Assembly: GCA_050116035.1 (NCBI GenBank)
Contig: JASFPJ010000032.1
Span: 1-17,445, forward strand
Direction of reading: 5' to 3'
DNA from: SOIA01 sp050116035
Lineage (GTDB): Bacteria > Acidobacteriota > Aminicenantia > Aminicenantales > Aminicenantaceae
DNA length: 17,445 nt
Under the pieces are notes generated by a model. The model had not been told where the DNA came from. It did no database searches and saw only the letters and a program-made list of their open reading frames with translations. Below, one piece after another: positions 13,217 to 17,445 of this stretch. The translations under genes were made by a program, and so were the position numbers. The stretch's first letter is position 1; every line of letters starts with the position of its first letter.

Positions 13217-14893
13217 ATGGGAGGATTCAGGATTATTCTATTGGGATTTCTTCTGTGTATGACCTTTGCCTGCAGCCTCAGCTCGGAGAAAGAAATGGCT
13301 GACCTCGTTCTCCTCGATGGTTCTGTTTGGACAGTCAACCCTGATCAGCCATGGGCGGAAGCCGTGGCTGTGAAGGGAGAAAAAATCCTAAAAGTTGGAT
13401 CCACAGCTGAAGTCAAAAAGGCCGTGGGGGATGAAACACTGGTCATCGACCTCGACGGAGATTTGGTCCTTCCGGGCTTTATCGACAGCCACACTCATTT
13501 TCTCGACGGAGGATTTTCTCTCCTGAGCATTCAATTGCGTGAGGTCAAAAGTCAAGAGGAATTCGTCAACAGGATAAAAGAGAAAGCCGCAAAGATGGAG
13601 AAAGGAGAATGGATCCTCAACGGAAACTGGGACCACCAATCTTTCGACCCTCCAGAATTGCCGAGGAAAGAATGGATAGATGGAGTCACTCCACATCAAC
13701 CAGTGTGCATCAACCGACATGACGGACATATGGTTTTGGCCAACAGCTTGGCCTTAAAGATCGCTGGAATCACAAAAGAGACTCTCTCTCCCAAGGGAGG
13801 AGAGATCCTCAAAGACCGCAGGACCGGGGAACCGACAGGAATTTTAAAGGATGCAGCCATGGAACTGGTCATGAGACACATTCCCGAGCCATCCCTCCAA
13901 GTCAAGATGAAAGCTGCCGAAGTCGCTCTCAAACGTGCCGCAGAGTGTGGGGTGACATCCGTGCATGAAATGGCCTACGCGGCAAACATAGAGGTCTACC
14001 AGGAACTGCTGAAGAAGAAGAGACTGACTTCCCGTCTGTGTGTCTACATTTCAATAGAAGAGATCGACCTTTACCAGAAGACTATGTCCCAAATCCTGAA
14101 AGGAAACACCTTTCTTAAAATCGGAGGGCTCAAGGGATTTGTGGATGGGTCACTGGGCTCATCCACTGCCCTGTTCTTCGAGCCCTATGCCGATGATCCT
14201 GAAAAAACAGGACTGTTCCATTCCCAGATGTTTCCTGAGGGAATCATGGAGCAAAGAATCATGGAGGCGGACAAAGCCGGCCTTCAGGTGGCTGTTCATG
14301 CCATAGGGGACAAGGCCAATCATGTTCTCCTCGATATACTGGAAAAGGCCATAGTTCAAGGCGGAGAACGGGACAGGCGTTGGCGGATAGAACACGCCCA
14401 ACACCTCCTTCACGAAGATATCGAGCGGATAGCCAAACTGGGGATTATCGCTTCAGTCCAGCCCTATCACGCTATAGACGACGGTCGGTGGGCGGAGAAA
14501 AAGATCGGGAAAGAAAGATGCAGAACTACCTATGCGTTTCAATCCCTCCTGGAGAAAGGCACTGTGCTGGCCTGCGGTTCAGACTGGACTGTGGCTCCTC
14601 TGGACCCGTTGACCGGGATTTATGCAGCAGTGACGAGACAGACTCTGGATGGCAAGCATCCGGAGGGCTGGTTCCCTGAACAGAAGATACCGTTGGAGGA
14701 CGCTGTGAGAGGGTATACTTTCAGCGGTGCGTATGCCGAGTTCTCTGAGGAGATTAAAGGTTCCATCGAAACAGGGAAACTGTCTGACCTTGTGGTGCTC
14801 ACTCAGAATATATTCGAGATACCTCCGGAGGAAATTCAGAATACCAAAGTCAAAATGACCATAGTGGATGGAAAAATTATCTTCAGGAAATAG
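13217..14893 (+). CDS. amidohydrolase family 3 (YtcJ-like) lipoprotein
   Basis: This 558-residue protein is a metal-dependent amidohydrolase of the YtcJ/amidohydro_3 type. It has a short N-terminal hydrophobic stretch ending in T-F-A-C19, a plausible lipobox, so it may be anchored to a membrane outside the cytoplasm. The TIM-barrel metal residues are H92 and H94 in FIDSHTH, then VKGFVDGSLGSS-type sequence near 301-316, H361 in VHAIGD, H393 in IEHAQH, and D456 in CGSDWTV. The family hydrolyses amide or related bonds of varied small substrates, and this one cannot be predicted. GAGGAGG precedes ATG 13217. It follows the metallo-hydrolase gene by 42 bp and is followed by the exchanger after 9 bp, so the three may be one operon. 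Confidence 0.88.
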   Translation: MGGFRIILLGFLLCMTFACSLSSEKEMADLVLLDGSVWTVNPDQPWAEAVAVKGEKILKVGSTAEVKKAVGDETLVIDLDGDLVLPGFIDSHTHFLDGGFSLLSIQLREVKSQEEFVNRIKEKAAKMEKGEWILNGNWDHQSFDPPELPRKEWIDGVTPHQPVCINRHDGHMVLANSLALKIAGITKETLSPKGGEILKDRRTGEPTGILKDAAMELVMRHIPEPSLQVKMKAAEVALKRAAECGVTSVHEMAYAANIEVYQELLKKKRLTSRLCVYISIEEIDLYQKTMSQILKGNTFLKIGGLKGFVDGSLGSSTALFFEPYADDPEKTGLFHSQMFPEGIMEQRIMEADKAGLQVAVHAIGDKANHVLLDILEKAIVQGGERDRRWRIEHAQHLLHEDIERIAKLGIIASVQPYHAIDDGRWAEKKIGKERCRTTYAFQSLLEKGTVLACGSDWTVAPLDPLTGIYAAVTRQTLDGKHPEGWFPEQKIPLEDAVRGYTFSGAYAEFSEEIKGSIETGKLSDLVVLTQNIFEIPPEEIQNTKVKMTIVDGKIIFRK

Positions 14894-14902
14894 CGCACTC
14901 AG

Positions 14903-15886
14903 ATGATCTACTTATATTTTATCGTTTTGATTGTCGCCTTTACTTTTCTGTTCAAATCTGCGAGCTTTTTTGTGAAAGGAGCCTCTGGCATCGCCAGAGT
15001 GCTGAACATTTCCAAAATGGTCATCGGGATAGTTCTGGTTGGGATGGCCACCACGGCGCCGGAATTTTTTGTATCTGTCATTGCGGCCATTAGAGGCAAG
15101 CCGGAGTTTGCCCTGGGCAACGCGGTCGGCTCTGTGATCTGTGATGATGGAATTGCCCTCGCGTTGGCCGCCATCCTCGCCCCGACTGTGATTTATGTGA
15201 ACTGTCGGGTGCTCAAAATTGTCGGAGCTTTTCTTCTCTCGATCGATATTCTGGCGTATATCCTGGCCAGAAACGGCACGATTGGCCGTTTGGAAGGCGT
15301 AGGTTTTGTCTTGATCCTCTGCGTTTATTATGTCTTTATCCTTAAGAAGAGAGGCTTGCGGTTCGCTAAAGACAGGCCGGAAAACAGGGAAAAAAACTCT
15401 GAAAAAGAGAGCCCCGTATCACCCAGGAAATCAGAGCTGAAGCCGCTGATCCTGCTGTTTTTTCTGGGATTGGCCGGAGTTGTGGCGATGAGCGCAATCG
15501 TCGTCTGGGCCGCCGAACATATCGCTGAATATTTTTCTATCTCCGAAACCATCATCGGGCTGATTGTTCTGGCTATCGGAACATCGCTCCCCGAAATAAG
15601 CACCTGTGTGACTGCCGCGATCAAGGGAGAAGGAGAGATGGCTGTCGGGAATATCATCGGGGCAGACATCCTCAACGTGCTCTGGATAATCGGTGTTTCT
15701 TCAATAGCGAATCCAATAACGGTTGAGTTGAAGGTGATGAATTTCACCTTTCCTTATATGATCTTGATCGTTTTGACCATGCTGGTGGCGATGAGAATCG
15801 GGTGCCGGTTGGGGAAAGCAAAAGGCTTTGTCCTTTTGGCGCTGTATATAGTCTATATCTTTTTAACCTTTAAGCTTTTCATGTAG
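14903..15886 (+). CDS. CaCA-family sodium/calcium exchanger homologue
   Basis: This 327-residue inner-membrane protein has about ten hydrophobic segments and the two inverted alpha repeats of the YrbG/NCX family. Repeat 1 is GMATTAPEFFVSVIAA then ALGNAVGSVICDDG; repeat 2 is AIGTSLPEISTCVTAA then AVGNIIGADILNVL. The ion-binding glutamates are E54 and E231. Compared with the archaeal NCX_Mj site, position 81 is Asp instead of Asn, the position equivalent to Ser236 is Ala254, and that equivalent to Asp240 is Asn258. A charged cytoplasmic loop (about 149-180) joins the halves. ATG 14903 lies 9 bp after the amidohydrolase stop, with no clear ribosome-binding site, so translation is probably coupled to that gene. 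Ion specificity may differ from classical Na+/Ca2+ exchange. Confidence 0.85.
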   Translation: MIYLYFIVLIVAFTFLFKSASFFVKGASGIARVLNISKMVIGIVLVGMATTAPEFFVSVIAAIRGKPEFALGNAVGSVICDDGIALALAAILAPTVIYVNCRVLKIVGAFLLSIDILAYILARNGTIGRLEGVGFVLILCVYYVFILKKRGLRFAKDRPENREKNSEKESPVSPRKSELKPLILLFFLGLAGVVAMSAIVVWAAEHIAEYFSISETIIGLIVLAIGTSLPEISTCVTAAIKGEGEMAVGNIIGADILNVLWIIGVSSIANPITVELKVMNFTFPYMILIVLTMLVAMRIGCRLGKAKGFVLLALYIVYIFLTFKLFM

Positions 15887-16041
15887 GAGCCGCATCTCCA
15901 CTGGTTACTTGAGTCAGGATTTGACTTGGGGCTGTGGGTGGTCAGGGATTGTCTGTCTGGGTTTTATCAAAGCGGGAATACGGATGTCAGATGTTCAGCA
16001 TCCAGACATGGCCTGATCTCAATTTTGGAGTGTCCATAGTC

Positions 16042-16081
16042 AAGCCCTCATCCCAGAATCTGATCCCAGAATGAGAGGCTT
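16042..16081. repeat. hairpin with internal direct repeats
   Basis: AAGCCCTCAT (16042-16051) pairs with ATGAGAGGCTT (16071-16081) as a 10-bp stem with one bulge. ATCCCAGAAT occurs twice with a 13-base period, 16050-16059 and 16063-16072. It lies in the 296-bp space at 15887-16182, which otherwise shows no gene. A T-rich run starts 12 bases later, so it may end transcription of the exchanger gene. Confidence 0.45.
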
Positions 16082-16123
16082 AACGCCACTTTATATTTTT
16101 TTTCATGTTTTTTTCTATTAGTG

Positions 16124-16152
16124 TTGCCCTTGACAGATTAACTTGCTAATAT
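16124..16152 (+). promoter_or_regulatory. probable promoter of the alanine dehydrogenase-family gene
   Basis: TTGCCC (16124-16129), a 17-base spacer and TAATAT (16147-16152) form a reasonable sigma-70-type promoter. A TTGACA at 16131-16136 is a better -35 box but its spacing to TAATAT is too short. Transcription would start near 16159, about 24 bases before the ATG, and the leader carries AGGAGG. Confidence 0.5.
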
Positions 16153-16182
16153 AGTCTGTCCTGTAAATCCCAGGAGGATAGC

Positions 16183-17298
16183 ATGAATGTCGGTGTACTG
16201 AATGAAAGCAGTAAAATCGAGAATAGAGTGGGCTTGAGTCCGAGTGGAATTTCGTTATTGGTCGAGCATGGGCACACTGTCTATGTCCAGGCTGGTGCCG
16301 GCTTAAAAGCCGGATACAGCAATGAAGAATACAGTGATCTTGGGGCGGAAATTGTTTTTACCAAAGAGGAAGTTTTTGGCCGCTCGGATGTCGTGCTCAA
16401 TATTTCTCCTCTGAATGATGAAGAATGCAAGCTTGTCAAAAAAGACCAGATCTTATTCGGGTTTCATCATTTAGCTGTGGCTCGGAAAGCTGTCTTCGAG
16501 AAACTTCTCAAGAAAAATGTCACCATCATCGGATATGAGATTGTTCAGGATGAAAGAGGAGAGCTTCCTTTTATAGAGAGTCTCAGTGAGATTGCCGGAC
16601 AGATGTGCCTGGCTATCTCAGGTCAGTATCTTCAGACGAGCTTTGGAGGTCAGGGTGTGATTCTCGGAGGAGTGGTGAGTGTTCCTCCTGCGACAGCTGT
16701 TGTGGTCGGGAGCGGTGTATTAGCCAGGAGCGCGGTGAAGAGCCTGCTCGGAGCCGGAGCGCATACAATTGCATTGGGCCGTTATATGGATAGACTGAGA
16801 GAATTGGAAGAGATAACTTCGGGGAGGTTGATCACTCTGTTTGCCAGCCAATACAACCTGGCGCGGATGACAAAAATCGCAGATATCCTCATCGGAGCCA
16901 TCCTTCGTCCCGGTGAGAAAGCGCCGATCATGATTACACGGGATATGGTCAAAAGCATGAAAAAAGGTTCGCTCATCATCGATCTGTCAATCGACCAGGG
17001 AGGGTGTGTCGAAACAAGCCGTTTAACCACTCTTGAACAGCCCACTTACGTGGATGAAGGAGTCATTCATTACTGTGTTCCCAATATCACATCGGCTGTC
17101 AGTCGCACTTCGACAAAAGTCTTATCCAATCTGGTTGCGCCCTGTCTTATCGAGATAGGAGAGAAAGGGATAGAGCAGACCTTGAAAGAGAAACGGTCTT
17201 TGGCGCGTGGAGTTTATGTCTTTCGAGGGAATATCTGTAAAGAGAATATCGCCGAAAGATTTAGTCTGGAATATAAAAATATTCATTCTTTTTTATAA
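16183..17298 (+). CDS. alanine dehydrogenase / transhydrogenase-family protein with altered active site
   Basis: This 371-residue protein aligns end to end with alanine dehydrogenase (Ald), which interconverts alanine and pyruvate with NAD(H). R15 (ENRVGLSP), H96 (FHHLA) and the catalytic aspartate D271 (SIDQGG) are kept, as are ETSRLTT and VHYCVPNI-type blocks. However, the substrate lysine of Mycobacterium Ald, K75 in K-V-K-E-P, is serine here (N73-I-S75-P). The dinucleotide loop reads G176-S-G-V-L-A instead of GxGxxG, and the acidic residue that binds the NAD ribose is replaced in A-L-G199-R200. The protein may therefore use another substrate or NADP, or be regulatory. AGGAGG precedes ATG 16183. 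It is followed after 12 bp by a NuoE-like gene. Confidence 0.8.
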   Translation: MNVGVLNESSKIENRVGLSPSGISLLVEHGHTVYVQAGAGLKAGYSNEEYSDLGAEIVFTKEEVFGRSDVVLNISPLNDEECKLVKKDQILFGFHHLAVARKAVFEKLLKKNVTIIGYEIVQDERGELPFIESLSEIAGQMCLAISGQYLQTSFGGQGVILGGVVSVPPATAVVVGSGVLARSAVKSLLGAGAHTIALGRYMDRLRELEEITSGRLITLFASQYNLARMTKIADILIGAILRPGEKAPIMITRDMVKSMKKGSLIIDLSIDQGGCVETSRLTTLEQPTYVDEGVIHYCVPNITSAVSRTSTKVLSNLVAPCLIEIGEKGIEQTLKEKRSLARGVYVFRGNICKENIAERFSLEYKNIHSFL

Positions 17299-17310
17299 AG
17301 GTCAGTCGAG

Positions 17311-17445
17311 ATGGAAAAATATATGGACGAATCAGATAAAGATCAAAGGGAACTCATACATATCCTTCATGAGGTCCAGAAAGAGTTCGGCTACGTGCCG
17401 GCTCATGCAATCTCTCAAATCTCCAAGCAGCTGAAAATTTCTGAA
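17311..17445 (+). CDS. NuoE-like subunit, N-terminus only
   Basis: From ATG 17311 an open frame of 45 codons runs to the window edge. It reads as the helical N-terminus of the 24-kDa NADH dehydrogenase (NuoE/HoxE/HydC-type) family: RELIHILHEVQKEFGYVPAHAI then ISKQLKISE. The cysteine ligands of its [2Fe-2S] cluster would lie beyond the edge. Family members occur in complex I, NAD-dependent hydrogenases and formate dehydrogenases, so which complex this belongs to cannot be told. It starts 12 bp after the alanine dehydrogenase-family gene, suggesting one transcript. Confidence 0.75.
   Translation, partial: MEKYMDESDKDQRELIHILHEVQKEFGYVPAHAISQISKQLKISE

Overview
The window reads as ordinary chromosomal DNA of a Gram-negative-type bacterium with moderate GC. 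The cues are signal peptides, a lipobox-bearing hydrolase, an orphan DsbD-type periplasmic domain and a serine palmitoyltransferase-like enzyme. The gene set and the style of the intergenic repeats would fit an environmental lineage such as Acidobacteriota or Aminicenantota. That placement is an inference; no rRNA or other marker in the window settles it. There is no CRISPR array, tRNA, intact transposase or phage gene.

Layout. At 1-105 there may be the last 18 codons of a gene. At 106-1875 (-) lies a secreted DUF885-family protein that has lost the family's HExxPGH metal motif, with a good sigma-70-type promoter upstream. At 2031-6126 is a lipid-flavoured group: a ketoacyl synthase III (-), a small secreted DsbD-N-like protein (+), an extended short-chain dehydrogenase (-), and divergent from it a serine palmitoyltransferase-like alpha-oxoamine synthase (+). 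The acyl synthase, keto-reductase-type and acyl-serine condensing enzymes could together supply a sphingoid-type lipid. At 6194-10174 (+) are a secreted SpoIVB/S55-type serine protease and a secreted beta-propeller protein, 12 bp apart. At 10175-10513 is a gene-free stretch with a closed, multi-helix fold that looks like an unrecognised structured RNA. At 10514-12150 (-) a GHMP sugar kinase overlaps elongation factor P by 4 bp. At 12398-15886 (+) are an RNase Z-like metallo-hydrolase, an amidohydrolase lipoprotein and a CaCA-family cation exchanger. At 16183-17445 (+) an alanine dehydrogenase-family protein with changed active-site residues is followed by the start of a NuoE-like subunit, which runs off the end.

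The intergenic spaces hold at least two repeat families. One is a GGGGAC-ended inverted-repeat element filling the whole space between two convergent stop codons (3604-3835). The other is a GGGGTCA-type repeat with a perfect 19-bp inverted repeat (12204-12319).

Points most worth a second look are the RNA-like structure at 10258-10500, the inverted Ser-then-His order in the S55-type protease, the pseudoenzyme-like DUF885 protein, and the alanine dehydrogenase homologue lacking the substrate lysine and the NAD-ribose acidic residue.
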